In this document: positions 14,822 to 22,739 of the stretch, piece by piece
Numbering within the stretch: position 1 is the first letter of the stretch
Layout: every line of letters begins with the position of its first letter
Assembly (NCBI GenBank): GCA_035421265.1
Contig: DAOLWP010000002.1
Coordinates: 1-38,931 of the forward strand
Direction of reading: 5' to 3'
DNA: 38,931 nt
DNA from: UBA6220 sp937870835
Lineage (GTDB): Bacteria > Patescibacteriota > Minisyncoccia > Minisyncoccales > Minisyncoccaceae
The notes under the pieces: model-generated
The model's input: the letters and a program-made list of their open reading frames with translations, nothing else
What the model was told of the DNA's origin: nothing
Databases searched by the model: none
Program-made: the position numbers and the translations under genes

Positions 14822-14851
14822 TTGCCTAAAAATGTTTTTTAGGTATATAAT
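14822..14851 (+). promoter_or_regulatory. argS promoter candidate
   Basis: TTGCCT (14822-14827), an 18-nt spacer and TATAAT (14846-14851) precede argS. A second extended -10, TGCTACACT, ends at 14901, only 8 nt before the ATG, and would give a leaderless message. The 172-nt gap between smpB and argS otherwise holds AT-rich DNA and several TATAAT-like boxes facing smpB. Confidence 0.5.
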
Positions 14852-14909
14852 CATAATTAACAGCTGTCAACTGTTTATATTTTTTATTTTTCTGCTACAC
14901 TAAAACAAA

Positions 14910-16520
14910 ATGAATGCGCGTCAATATCTTACTAAAATAAGCCGAGAGGCTATTATAAAATTGTATCCCGAGTGGATAACTCAGAATAGTTCTAAGGAAT
15001 TAAAGGGAGTGCCAATTTTAAAGCCAAAAGAAAAATCTTTTGGCGATTATTCTATAGGAATAGCAATGCAAATTGCGAAAGAGCGGAAACAAAATCCAGA
15101 ACAAGTGGCCGAAGACCTTAAAGAAGCCTTATCAAAAGATGATGAATTTTTTGATTATTTTGATTTAGCGCAAGTTGTTGCCCCCGGTTTTATTAATTTT
15201 TATTTATCCAAACAATACTTATGGAAAATTGGTCAAGAAGTTTTAAGAAGGGGTAGTCACTTTGGAAATTTAAATATTGGGGAAAAACAAAAAATTCAAG
15301 TAGAGTTTGTCTCTGCTAATCCTACTGGTCCCTTAACTATTGGAAATGGGCGAGGCGGACCTTATGGAGATGTTCTGGCTAACATTTTTCAAAAAGCGGG
15401 CTATCAAGTTAGAAAAGCTTATTATATCAATGATTATGGCAACCAAATTTTAGCTTTAGGCCATTCAGTTTTAAAGGACAACGAAGCTAAGTATACTGGT
15501 GAATATATTGATAAATTACATCAAGAATTATCTTATTATAATGGCGATGCATATAAAATAGGAAAGCGCGCTGCCAAAATAATTTTAGAGAAAAGCATTA
15601 AGCCAACTCTTAAAAAACTAAATATTCAGTTTGATGAATGGTTTTCCGAAACAACTCTTTATAAAACAAAAGAAGTTGATAAAACAATTGCTTTATTAAA
15701 ACAAAAAGGATTTTTATATGAAAAAGACGGGGCAACTTGGTTTAAATCCACTGAGTTTGGCGATGAGAGAGATAGAGTAATTATAAAATCTGATGGGACA
15801 AAAACTTATTTAGCCGGAGATATTGCTTACCATTATTATAAGTTTAAAAAACAAAAATTTAATAAAGTAATAGATATTTGGGGAGCCGACCATTTTGGAG
15901 ATGTGCCGGGCTTAAGGGCTGGGGTAGAAGCTTTAGGCTATCAAGGAAAATTAGAAATCATTCTTTTACAATTTGTAACTATAATGAAAGATGGGAAGCC
16001 TATGAAAATGTCTAAACGATTAGGAACGGCAATTACCTTAGATGATTTGTTAGATGAATTGCCAGCAGATGTTATTAGATTTTTCTTTTTGGAGAAAAGT
16101 TCAGATACTCATTTAAATTTTGATATGAATTTAGCCAAAGAGCAATCAGAAAAAAACCCAGTTTATTATATTCAATATGCTTACGCAAGAATTAATAGTC
16201 TTTTAAGCAAAAATAATGGGAAATTAAAAAATGCCAAAGAGTTGAGCCCCTTAACCAAATCAAAAGAATTAGATTTATTAAAACAAATTAGCTATTTTCC
16301 AGAAATAATTGAAGACATTGCTAAAGACAAACAGGTTCAGCATTTAACGCAATATGTACTTGATTTAGCGGCAACTTTTCATATTTTTTATAATGATTGT
16401 TATGTTTTAGTAGATGATGAGCCATTAAGACAGGCAAGGTTAAGTTTAGTAAAAGCCACTCAGATTGTCTTAAAAAATACTTTAGATATTTTAGGTATTT
16501 CCGCGCCTAAAAAAATGTAA
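14910..16520 (+). CDS. argS: arginyl-tRNA synthetase
   Basis: This is a 536-aa class I synthetase. The N-terminal Add1 domain (about 1-110) is followed by EFVSANPTGPLTIGNGRGG. Here the HIGH signature is TIGN (143-146) rather than HVGH. KMSKR (366-370) is intact, followed by LGTAITLDDLLDELPADVIRFFF. The C-terminal anticodon-binding domain includes NPVYYIQYAYARI. ArgRS attaches arginine to tRNA-Arg and needs the tRNA for activation. The altered HIGH motif resembles variants (PLTLGNxRGG) I recall from related uncultured bacteria, so it is probably a lineage trait and not a defect. Start ATG lies close behind a promoter; there is no Shine-Dalgarno. The MGMT-like gene follows 11 nt later. Confidence 0.95.
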   Translation: MNARQYLTKISREAIIKLYPEWITQNSSKELKGVPILKPKEKSFGDYSIGIAMQIAKERKQNPEQVAEDLKEALSKDDEFFDYFDLAQVVAPGFINFYLSKQYLWKIGQEVLRRGSHFGNLNIGEKQKIQVEFVSANPTGPLTIGNGRGGPYGDVLANIFQKAGYQVRKAYYINDYGNQILALGHSVLKDNEAKYTGEYIDKLHQELSYYNGDAYKIGKRAAKIILEKSIKPTLKKLNIQFDEWFSETTLYKTKEVDKTIALLKQKGFLYEKDGATWFKSTEFGDERDRVIIKSDGTKTYLAGDIAYHYYKFKKQKFNKVIDIWGADHFGDVPGLRAGVEALGYQGKLEIILLQFVTIMKDGKPMKMSKRLGTAITLDDLLDELPADVIRFFFLEKSSDTHLNFDMNLAKEQSEKNPVYYIQYAYARINSLLSKNNGKLKNAKELSPLTKSKELDLLKQISYFPEIIEDIAKDKQVQHLTQYVLDLAATFHIFYNDCYVLVDDEPLRQARLSLVKATQIVLKNTLDILGISAPKKM

Positions 16521-16531
16521 AATAAAAGTTT

Positions 16532-16783
16532 ATGAAAACTTTTCAGGAAAAAGTGTTAGCAATTGTTAAAAAAATACCTAAAGGCAGGACATTAACTTAT
16601 AGAGAGGTGGCTAAACGAGCCGGAAGTCCGGGGGCTTATCGGGCAGTGGGCAATATCTTAAGCAAAAATTATGACCCCAAGATATTTTGCCATCGGGTTA
16701 TTAGAAGCGATGGAAAAATTGGCGGATATAATCGCGGAGTTAAGAAAAAAATAAAATTATTAAAGCAAGAAAAGTTTTTGTAG
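16532..16783 (+). CDS. MGMT/alkyltransferase-like DNA-binding protein
   Basis: This 83-aa protein corresponds to the C-terminal DNA-binding domain of O6-methylguanine-DNA methyltransferase. A winged-helix start (FQEKVLAIVKKIPKGRTLTYREVAKRAGSP), an arginine finger region (AYRAVGNILSKN) and the active-site motif as IFCHRVI are present. C53 is kept, but the usual proline of PCHRV is phenylalanine. The GKIGGYNRG loop follows. With the cysteine present it could still repair alkylated guanine; alkyltransferase-like proteins without the cysteine only flag damage. The missing N-terminal domain is normal for the small class. It lies 11 nt after argS. Confidence 0.85.
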   Translation: MKTFQEKVLAIVKKIPKGRTLTYREVAKRAGSPGAYRAVGNILSKNYDPKIFCHRVIRSDGKIGGYNRGVKKKIKLLKQEKFL

Positions 16784-16806
16784 GGTATTTTAAAAGATAA
16801 TATAAT
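16778..16806 (+). promoter_or_regulatory. promoter upstream of the phosphatase/ileS unit
   Basis: TTGTAG (16778-16783), a 17-nt spacer and TATAAT (16801-16806) lie in the 63-nt gap after the MGMT-like gene. The expected start near 16813 leaves a leader of about 34 nt. The -35 box overlaps the stop codon of the gene before. Confidence 0.5.
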
Positions 16807-16846
16807 TGCTTAAAATTTAGGAAAATGTTAATTTATTAATATAAAT

Positions 16847-17434
16847 ATGAGCTTAAAATTAAAAAATAATTATTTTTTGTTAAGGCATGGAAAAAATATT
16901 CACCAGACTGTAAAGAAGGATATTGTTTATGAGTGGCCAGACGATCCAGAACCATGCGTTCTTTTAGAAGAAGGAAAAGCAGAAGCTGAGGCAGCTGGTT
17001 ATGTATTAAAAAACCAAAATATTAATTTAATTTTTTGTTCGGATATATGCCGAACCAAACAGACCGCTGAGATTGTGGCAGAAATTATTGGTTTTTCTAA
17101 AAATAAAATAATTTACGACGCACGCTTAAGAGATATAAATTGGGGAATTTTAGGAGGTAAAACAAAAAAACAAGCTTGGGAATTTTTTAATGGAGATCCT
17201 TTAAGAAAATTTGAACAAGCTGTACCCCAAGGAGAAAGCTGGAATGATTGTCAAAGCAGGATGCTTAATCTTTTAACTGAAATAGAAAATAAATATGCGG
17301 GCAATAATATTTTAATAGTTTCGCATGGAGACCCTTTATGGCTTTTGGAATGTTATTTTAAGGGATTAAATTATGAAGAAGCATTAAAATATAGAGAAAG
17401 ATTAATTAAAACTGGAGAAGTAAGAAAATTATGA
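16847..17434 (+). CDS. histidine phosphatase family protein
   Basis: This 195-aa protein belongs to the phosphoglycerate mutase-like branch. The catalytic RHG is at 13-15 (FLLRHGKNIH), the second signature is IFCSDICRTKQTAEIVAEII, the acid/base region is YDARLRDINWGILGG, and the second catalytic histidine is in LIVSHGDPLWLL near the C-terminus. Such enzymes dephosphorylate sugars, nucleotides or other small molecules through a phospho-histidine. The substrate cannot be read from the sequence. Its TGA stop overlaps the ileS start as ATGA, so translation is probably coupled. Confidence 0.85.
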   Translation: MSLKLKNNYFLLRHGKNIHQTVKKDIVYEWPDDPEPCVLLEEGKAEAEAAGYVLKNQNINLIFCSDICRTKQTAEIVAEIIGFSKNKIIYDARLRDINWGILGGKTKKQAWEFFNGDPLRKFEQAVPQGESWNDCQSRMLNLLTEIENKYAGNNILIVSHGDPLWLLECYFKGLNYEEALKYRERLIKTGEVRKL

Positions 17435-20289
17435 ATAATGAAGAAAAAATATTAGAATTTTGGGATAAGCAAGATATATTTCATAAATCTATTAAAAATA
17501 GGGAAGGAGCGCCATTCTTTAGTTTTTATGATGGACCGCCTTTTGCCACTGGCAAACCTCATTATGGTCATATTTTGACAACCACATTAAAAGATGCGGT
17601 TTTGCGCTATTGGACCATGAAGGGCTATCAAGTCCCGCGCCGAGTGGGGTGGGATTGTCATGGTTTGCCAGTTGAAAATTTGATTGAGAAGCAGTTAGAC
17701 ATTAAAAACAAAAAACAAATCGAAGAATTAGGTATTGAAAAATTTAATGAATCCTGCCGAGCGTCTGTTTTTACTTGTGTGGCTGATTTTGAGAAAACAT
17801 TAAAGAGAGTAGGGCGTTGGGCTGATTATGACCAAGCCTATGCTACTTTAGAAAATAATTATATTGAATCAGTTTGGTGGGTGTTAAAACAGCTTTGGGA
17901 TAAAAATTTAGTTAAAAAAAATTATCGGGTTTCTCCTTATTGTCCTCGTTGCGGGACAACTTTATCAAATTTTGAAGTTAATCAAGGATATAAAGAAACA
18001 AAAGACGTTTCTATTTATGTAAAATTTAAGATTAGTGATGAAAAATTTAAGGATGCTAATTTTTTAGTTTGGACTACTACCCCTTGGACCCTGCCAGGCA
18101 ATGTTGCTTTAGCTGTTAATCCAAAATTGACTTATTGTTTAGTGAAAAATAATAATGAATTATATGTTTTAGCTAAACCTCGCTTAAATGTATTAGAAGG
18201 AGAATTTGAAATTATAAAAGAAATATTAGGTCAAGAGCTGATAGGAACAAAATATGAGCCTATATTTTTTGATTTAATAGAAGCCAAACCAGAAAATATT
18301 GAAAATGCGTTTCAAGTTTTAGAAGGAGATTTTGTGACTGCCGAAGATGGAACCGGAGTTGTCCATATTAATCCTATGCACGGAGAAGATGATTTTAATT
18401 TAGGAGCAAAATATAAATTGCCGACCTATCATTTAATTGATGAAATGGGGAAGTTTAAATTAGAGGTTAAAAATTATGGAGGTGAGTTTGTTAAAGAAGC
18501 GGACAAAAAAATTTTAGAAGACCTAAAAGAACAGCATATTTTTTATAAACAAGAATTAGTTACGCACGAATATCCATATTGTTGGCGGTGCGATACTCCC
18601 TTAATTTATTATGCGATTGAAAGTTGGTATATTTTAGTGACTGAATTTAAAGACAAGCTTATTAGCAATAATCAAAAAATTCATTGGGTGCCAGCCCATA
18701 TTAGAGAAGGAAGATTTGGAAAATGGTTAGAAGGAGCGCGAGATTGGAATTTTGCAAGAGAAAGATTTTGGGGCGCCCCCATTCCAATTTGGGAATGTGG
18801 AGAGTGTGGGAGAAAAGTTTGTATAGGCAGTTTAGCTGAATTAAAACAATTAGCAGCTCAAGAATATGACTTAAAAGATTTGCATCGTCCTTATATTGAT
18901 GAGGTAAAATTAAAATGCCAATGCGGCAGTGGAATGAAGCGGGTTTTGAGCGTATTTGATTGTTGGTTTGAATCAGGGTCTATGCCGTATGCTCAATGGC
19001 ATTATCCGTTTGAGAATAAAGAATTAGTGGAAAAAACTTATCCCGCTGATTTTATTGCGGAAGGATTAGACCAAACACGAGGTTGGTTTTATACTCTTCA
19101 TGTAATTGCTGCAGCCTTAACATTAGACGATATTGGTCTTGGCAAAGACAATCCTGCCTTTAAGAATGTAATTGTTAATGGATTAGTTTTAGATGCTCAA
19201 GGACGCAAACTTTCCAAAAAATTAAAAAATTATCCTGATGTAACAGATATATTTTTAAAATACGGAGCTGATGCTTTGCGATATTTTTTATTGGCTTCTA
19301 CCAATATTGGAGAAGAATATAGATTTTCTGAAGACAAAGTTAAAGATGTTTGGCGTCAAGTTATTTCCGGTCTTGAAAACTGTTTCATTTTTTACAACAC
19401 TTATAAAAATGAGTTTACTTGGACAGGACTAAAAGATTCTAAAAATATTTTAGACCAATGGATTTTAAGTAGAATTGAAAAAACAAACAAAGAAGTTGAT
19501 AAATGGATGAGTCAATATGAGTTAACCAAAGCAGCTAGACCAATAGGAGAGTTTATAGAAGAATTATCTAATTGGTATATTCGTCGTTCTCGCCGTCGTT
19601 TTCAAAAGCCAAAAGACATAGCTGAAAAGGAAGAGGCTTTGGCGACCTTATATTATGTTTTAATGAAATTTGTTAAATTGTCTGCTCCTTTTATTCCATT
19701 TTTAACAGAATATATTTATCAAGCCCTAAAAACAGAAAATGATTTAGAAAGCGTTCATCTATGTGACTATCCTCAAGCTGATGAAAATTTTATTAACGAA
19801 AATTTAGAAAAACAAATGGAAGATATTCGCGCCATTGTCAATTTAGCTTTAGCGGAAAGACAAAAATTAGGAATTAAAGTTAGACAGCCGTTATCAGAAT
19901 TAAAGATAAAAAATAAAGATTTAAACATAGACCTTCTTCCATTAATTGAAGATGAAATAAATGTTAAAAAAATAATTTTTGATCCTTTTCTTGAAAATAA
20001 AATTTGGTTAAATCCAATGCTTACAGAAGAATTAAAAGAAGAAGGGCTGGTTAGGGAATTGGTTAGGCAAATTCAGCAAATACGCAAAGAGATGAAATTA
20101 GTGCCAGCTCAAAGAATTGTAATCTACTATCAAAAATCTGATTTTTTTGATAAGATAATATTACGAAATAAAAAAATTATTTTGAATGAAGTTTTGGGTG
20201 ATGATATAATAATTGAATCAGAAGTTAAGGGAGGGGTAAAACTAAGCTTAGATGGTCAAGATATTTTTTTGAGTATTAGAAAAATATAA
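17431..20289 (+). CDS. ileS: isoleucyl-tRNA synthetase
   Basis: This is a 952-aa class I synthetase. HIGH is H44-YGH (PFATGKPHYGHIL), followed by RRVGWDCHGLPVE. The CP1 editing domain is seen in VWTTTPWTLPGN and DGTGVVHINPMHGEDDF. The KMSKS loop is KLSKK at 593-597, in GRKLSKKLKNYPDV. The anticodon-binding region (ELSNWYIRRSRRRFQKP) and C-terminal domain follow. Zinc-binding-like CPRC and CGECG pairs occur. The 'SKxLKNYPD' loop and CHGLPVE context recall the eukaryote-like IleRS class (IleS2), which in other bacteria tolerates mupirocin; that subclass call is tentative. The start overlaps the phosphatase stop by 4 nt. Confidence 0.95.
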   Translation: MNNEEKILEFWDKQDIFHKSIKNREGAPFFSFYDGPPFATGKPHYGHILTTTLKDAVLRYWTMKGYQVPRRVGWDCHGLPVENLIEKQLDIKNKKQIEELGIEKFNESCRASVFTCVADFEKTLKRVGRWADYDQAYATLENNYIESVWWVLKQLWDKNLVKKNYRVSPYCPRCGTTLSNFEVNQGYKETKDVSIYVKFKISDEKFKDANFLVWTTTPWTLPGNVALAVNPKLTYCLVKNNNELYVLAKPRLNVLEGEFEIIKEILGQELIGTKYEPIFFDLIEAKPENIENAFQVLEGDFVTAEDGTGVVHINPMHGEDDFNLGAKYKLPTYHLIDEMGKFKLEVKNYGGEFVKEADKKILEDLKEQHIFYKQELVTHEYPYCWRCDTPLIYYAIESWYILVTEFKDKLISNNQKIHWVPAHIREGRFGKWLEGARDWNFARERFWGAPIPIWECGECGRKVCIGSLAELKQLAAQEYDLKDLHRPYIDEVKLKCQCGSGMKRVLSVFDCWFESGSMPYAQWHYPFENKELVEKTYPADFIAEGLDQTRGWFYTLHVIAAALTLDDIGLGKDNPAFKNVIVNGLVLDAQGRKLSKKLKNYPDVTDIFLKYGADALRYFLLASTNIGEEYRFSEDKVKDVWRQVISGLENCFIFYNTYKNEFTWTGLKDSKNILDQWILSRIEKTNKEVDKWMSQYELTKAARPIGEFIEELSNWYIRRSRRRFQKPKDIAEKEEALATLYYVLMKFVKLSAPFIPFLTEYIYQALKTENDLESVHLCDYPQADENFINENLEKQMEDIRAIVNLALAERQKLGIKVRQPLSELKIKNKDLNIDLLPLIEDEINVKKIIFDPFLENKIWLNPMLTEELKEEGLVRELVRQIQQIRKEMKLVPAQRIVIYYQKSDFFDKIILRNKKIILNEVLGDDIIIESEVKGGVKLSLDGQDIFLSIRKI

Positions 20290-20308
20290 AAATTTTTAAT
20301 TTAATTTT

Positions 20309-20620
20309 ATGGAATTTCAAACACCGATTGAAAAACCGGGAGCAAAACAAAATTTTTCCGCTGCCTCAAAGCCGTGGTCAAAGAAAACTCATTCTGAAAA
20401 AGATTTAATTAAACAGCCAAAACAAGACTCATTAAAAAATATTGGAGAGTGGCGGCAAAGAGTTCCGAGCAGCAATCAGCAAAGAGACCCTCTAAAAAAT
20501 AAAAAATCAAAACAAAATTTAGCTGCTCTGAAAGAAAGAGCTCTTTTCAAAGACAAAAAAGAGCTTTTGAAAGAGCAGGAGCGTCTTAAATTCTATAAAG
20601 TTAAATTTTTAAAAAAATGA
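20309..20620 (+). CDS. hypothetical basic, low-complexity protein
   Basis: This 103-aa protein is rich in K, Q, S and E, with no hydrophobic segment. It begins MEFQTPIEKPGAKQNFSAAS and ends with a charged helix-like ALKERALFKDKKELLKEQERLKFYKVKFLKK. It appears mostly disordered with a C-terminal amphipathic helix. No family is recognised. Its stop overlaps the next start (ATGA at 20617), which ties it to the surface-protein gene that follows and suggests a cytoplasmic partner of that protein. Confidence 0.6.
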   Translation: MEFQTPIEKPGAKQNFSAASKPWSKKTHSEKDLIKQPKQDSLKNIGEWRQRVPSSNQQRDPLKNKKSKQNLAALKERALFKDKKELLKEQERLKFYKVKFLKK

Positions 20621-22236
20621 GCCGAAAAACTATTTTTATATTAATTTTTTTCATTATCATCGCCGCGATTTTGGGTTTTACTTGGTTCCAAATGTCTTAT
20701 TCTAAAGAAGTTTTGAAATTGGAAATTTTGGGTCCTAGTAAGGCCGATACCGGCGAAAGCATTACTTATACTGTTAAATTTAAGAATAATGGCAATGTTC
20801 GTTTAGAAAATCCAGAATTGTATTTTACTTTTCCTGATGGAGCAATTACCGAGAATGGACAAAAAGTGGTGCGCTTAGATTCAACAGCCCTGAAAGGGGA
20901 TATTTATCCGGGCGAAGAAAGGTCTTTTCAATTTAAGGCGCGCTTAATGGGACGGACCAACGAAATTAAAGAAGCCCAAGCAAGAATGACTTTTCAACCG
21001 TCTGGATTAAAAACTAAAAACGAAGTTAAAACTAGTTTTACAATTATTTTAGGCAATGTGCCGATAAGTTTAAATATTCAAATGCCTGACCAAGTGGCTA
21101 ACAATAAAGTGTTTACAATTAATATTAATTATACTTCCAATGTTTCTTATCCCTTGAATGATTTAACTATCAAAGTGCAACTGCCGCCCGAATTTACTCT
21201 GGTTAGTCAAAAACCAAAAGGCATAGATAATGAATGGAATATCCCGGTTTTAAACGAAATGAGCGGTGGCAATATTCAGTTGATTGGTTCATTATCGGGT
21301 CAAGATAAAGATAAAAAAGTTTTTAAGGCTGAATTAGGTATATGGCAAAATGGTAATTTTGTGTCCCTTAAAGAAGCAGTAAGAAATGTAGAAATTATTG
21401 CTCCCTCTATTTATTTATCTCAAACAATTAATAATAGCGATGCTTATGCAGCTAGTCCAGGCGACCAATTACATTATCAAATTTTATTTACCAATATCGG
21501 TCAAGATGCTCTTAAAGACATTGTTCTTATTAGCCGTTTAAGCGGTAATTATCTTGATTTAAATTCTGTTAGAGTGCCAATTGGAAACTATCAACAAGGA
21601 GATAATTCAATAATTTGGGACAGCTCTCAAATTCCTGAATTAAATTATTTAGCTCCGGGGCAAACTGGAAAAGTTGAATTTTGGGTAAATGTTAATAAAC
21701 GCTGGGCTATAAACAGCCAAGCCGATATTAACCCAGTTATTAAAAATACTGTTACAATTGGACAAAATACACAGGAATTTATTACAAAAATTAATTCTTC
21801 TTTAGTGGCTGAGCAAAAAATATATAATGAAAGTAAATATTTTATCAATTCTGGCCCTTATCCTTTGAAAGTTGGTCAAAAAACTTATTTAACCGTAGAA
21901 TGGACAGCTAAAAATTATTATAACGATATGGAGGGCGTGATTATGAAAGCAGTTTTGTCGCCCAATGTTAATTTTGAAAATAAAATTTATCCAGAAGATA
22001 TGAAAATTAGCTATGATGCTGGCACACAGGAGGTGACTTGTACTATTGGGTCATTAAAGGCTGGCGCTGGATTTTTGTCTGAAGCTTCCAAGTGTGCGTT
22101 TCAAGTTTCTATTATCCCTGAATTAAATGAAGATGCCTTAATTACCGGAGCCTTAGAAATAACCGGCAATGATCAATGGACCGGCAAACAAATAAGCGCT
22201 CAAACCGAGCCAAGTTATGTTCCGGTTTTTGAATAA
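20617..22236 (+). CDS. membrane-anchored surface protein with DUF11-like beta repeats
   Basis: This is a 539-aa protein. Residues 5-25 are a signal anchor, and the rest is beta-rich and predicted outside the membrane. Repeated immunoglobulin-like modules resemble the DUF11/CARDB type. One near 33-140 begins GPSKADTGESITYTVKF with NNGNVRLENPELYFTFPDG. Another near 270-385 has AASPGDQLHYQILFTNIGQDALKDIVL. A third is near 410-530 (VGQKTYLTVEWTAKNYYNDMEGV). Such modules occur in cell-surface and adhesion proteins. There is no LPxTG or other sorting signal; the protein ends soon after the last module. It is translationally coupled to the basic protein before it and followed after 8 nt by a small anchored protein. 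Confidence 0.75.
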   Translation: MSRKTIFILIFFIIIAAILGFTWFQMSYSKEVLKLEILGPSKADTGESITYTVKFKNNGNVRLENPELYFTFPDGAITENGQKVVRLDSTALKGDIYPGEERSFQFKARLMGRTNEIKEAQARMTFQPSGLKTKNEVKTSFTIILGNVPISLNIQMPDQVANNKVFTININYTSNVSYPLNDLTIKVQLPPEFTLVSQKPKGIDNEWNIPVLNEMSGGNIQLIGSLSGQDKDKKVFKAELGIWQNGNFVSLKEAVRNVEIIAPSIYLSQTINNSDAYAASPGDQLHYQILFTNIGQDALKDIVLISRLSGNYLDLNSVRVPIGNYQQGDNSIIWDSSQIPELNYLAPGQTGKVEFWVNVNKRWAINSQADINPVIKNTVTIGQNTQEFITKINSSLVAEQKIYNESKYFINSGPYPLKVGQKTYLTVEWTAKNYYNDMEGVIMKAVLSPNVNFENKIYPEDMKISYDAGTQEVTCTIGSLKAGAGFLSEASKCAFQVSIIPELNEDALITGALEITGNDQWTGKQISAQTEPSYVPVFE

Positions 22237-22244
22237 TTAATAAA

Positions 22245-22658
22245 GTGAAATTTTCATATTCAACCAAAACACTTTTTTTTCGTTCTCTGTCGGCAATAAT
22301 TGTTTTTGGATTATCTTTTTCCATACCAATTTTTATTTTTCAGCAATTAAAAATTTCTGCTTATAATACAATTATTCAACAGAATATGGAATCATTTAAA
22401 AATTGGGCGATGATTTATAATATAAAAAAAAATACCTATCAAGGACTTTTAACTGACATTAACATAATTAAAGAACAAGAAGAGATTAAAAAAATAGGAA
22501 GCAAAATTGATATTTATATTGATTCTAATGGTCAAAGTTATTGCGCTAAAACTAACTTTATTGGCCTTTCAAAAAATAAAATATATTGTGTAGATTCTTT
22601 TGGATACTCTGGTTACGATGGCTATTGCGGCAGTTTAGATATTCCAAAATGTAAATAA
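22245..22658 (+). CDS. small anchored, pseudopilin-like hypothetical protein
   Basis: This 137-aa protein starts at GTG (22245). A basic start (KFSYSTKTLFFR) and a hydrophobic helix at about 14-33 lead into a helical stretch. The C-terminal region has four cysteines (SYCAKTNF, IYCVDSFGYSG, GYCGSLDIPKC). The 'YCVDSxGYSG' ending resembles the C-termini of type IV pseudopilins of related bacteria, but the N-terminus has no GFTLIE-type cleavage motif. It could be a divergent minor pilin or an unrelated secreted protein with disulfides. It is 8 nt downstream of the DUF11-like surface protein. Confidence 0.5.
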   Translation: MKFSYSTKTLFFRSLSAIIVFGLSFSIPIFIFQQLKISAYNTIIQQNMESFKNWAMIYNIKKNTYQGLLTDINIIKEQEEIKKIGSKIDIYIDSNGQSYCAKTNFIGLSKNKIYCVDSFGYSGYDGYCGSLDIPKCK

Positions 22659-22666
22659 ATTTTAAG

Positions 22667-22694
22667 TTGCGAAAGAGAGTAAATATGCTAAAAT
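22667..22694 (+). promoter_or_regulatory. glyS promoter
   Basis: TTGCGA (22667-22672), a 16-nt spacer and an extended -10, TGC-TAAAAT (22689-22694), lie in the 81-nt gap before glyS. The expected leader is about 40 nt. The TATGCTA core is shared with the starts at 8503 and 29805. Confidence 0.55.
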
Positions 22695-22739
22695 CAAGAC
22701 AGGGTTTGATGTTTCATAAAAGTTTAATATTATAAAATT

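Noticed and set aside
22684..22737. Short frame starting ATG before glyS
   Set aside because: It is only about 16 codons, lies over the promoter and leader of glyS, and has no features.
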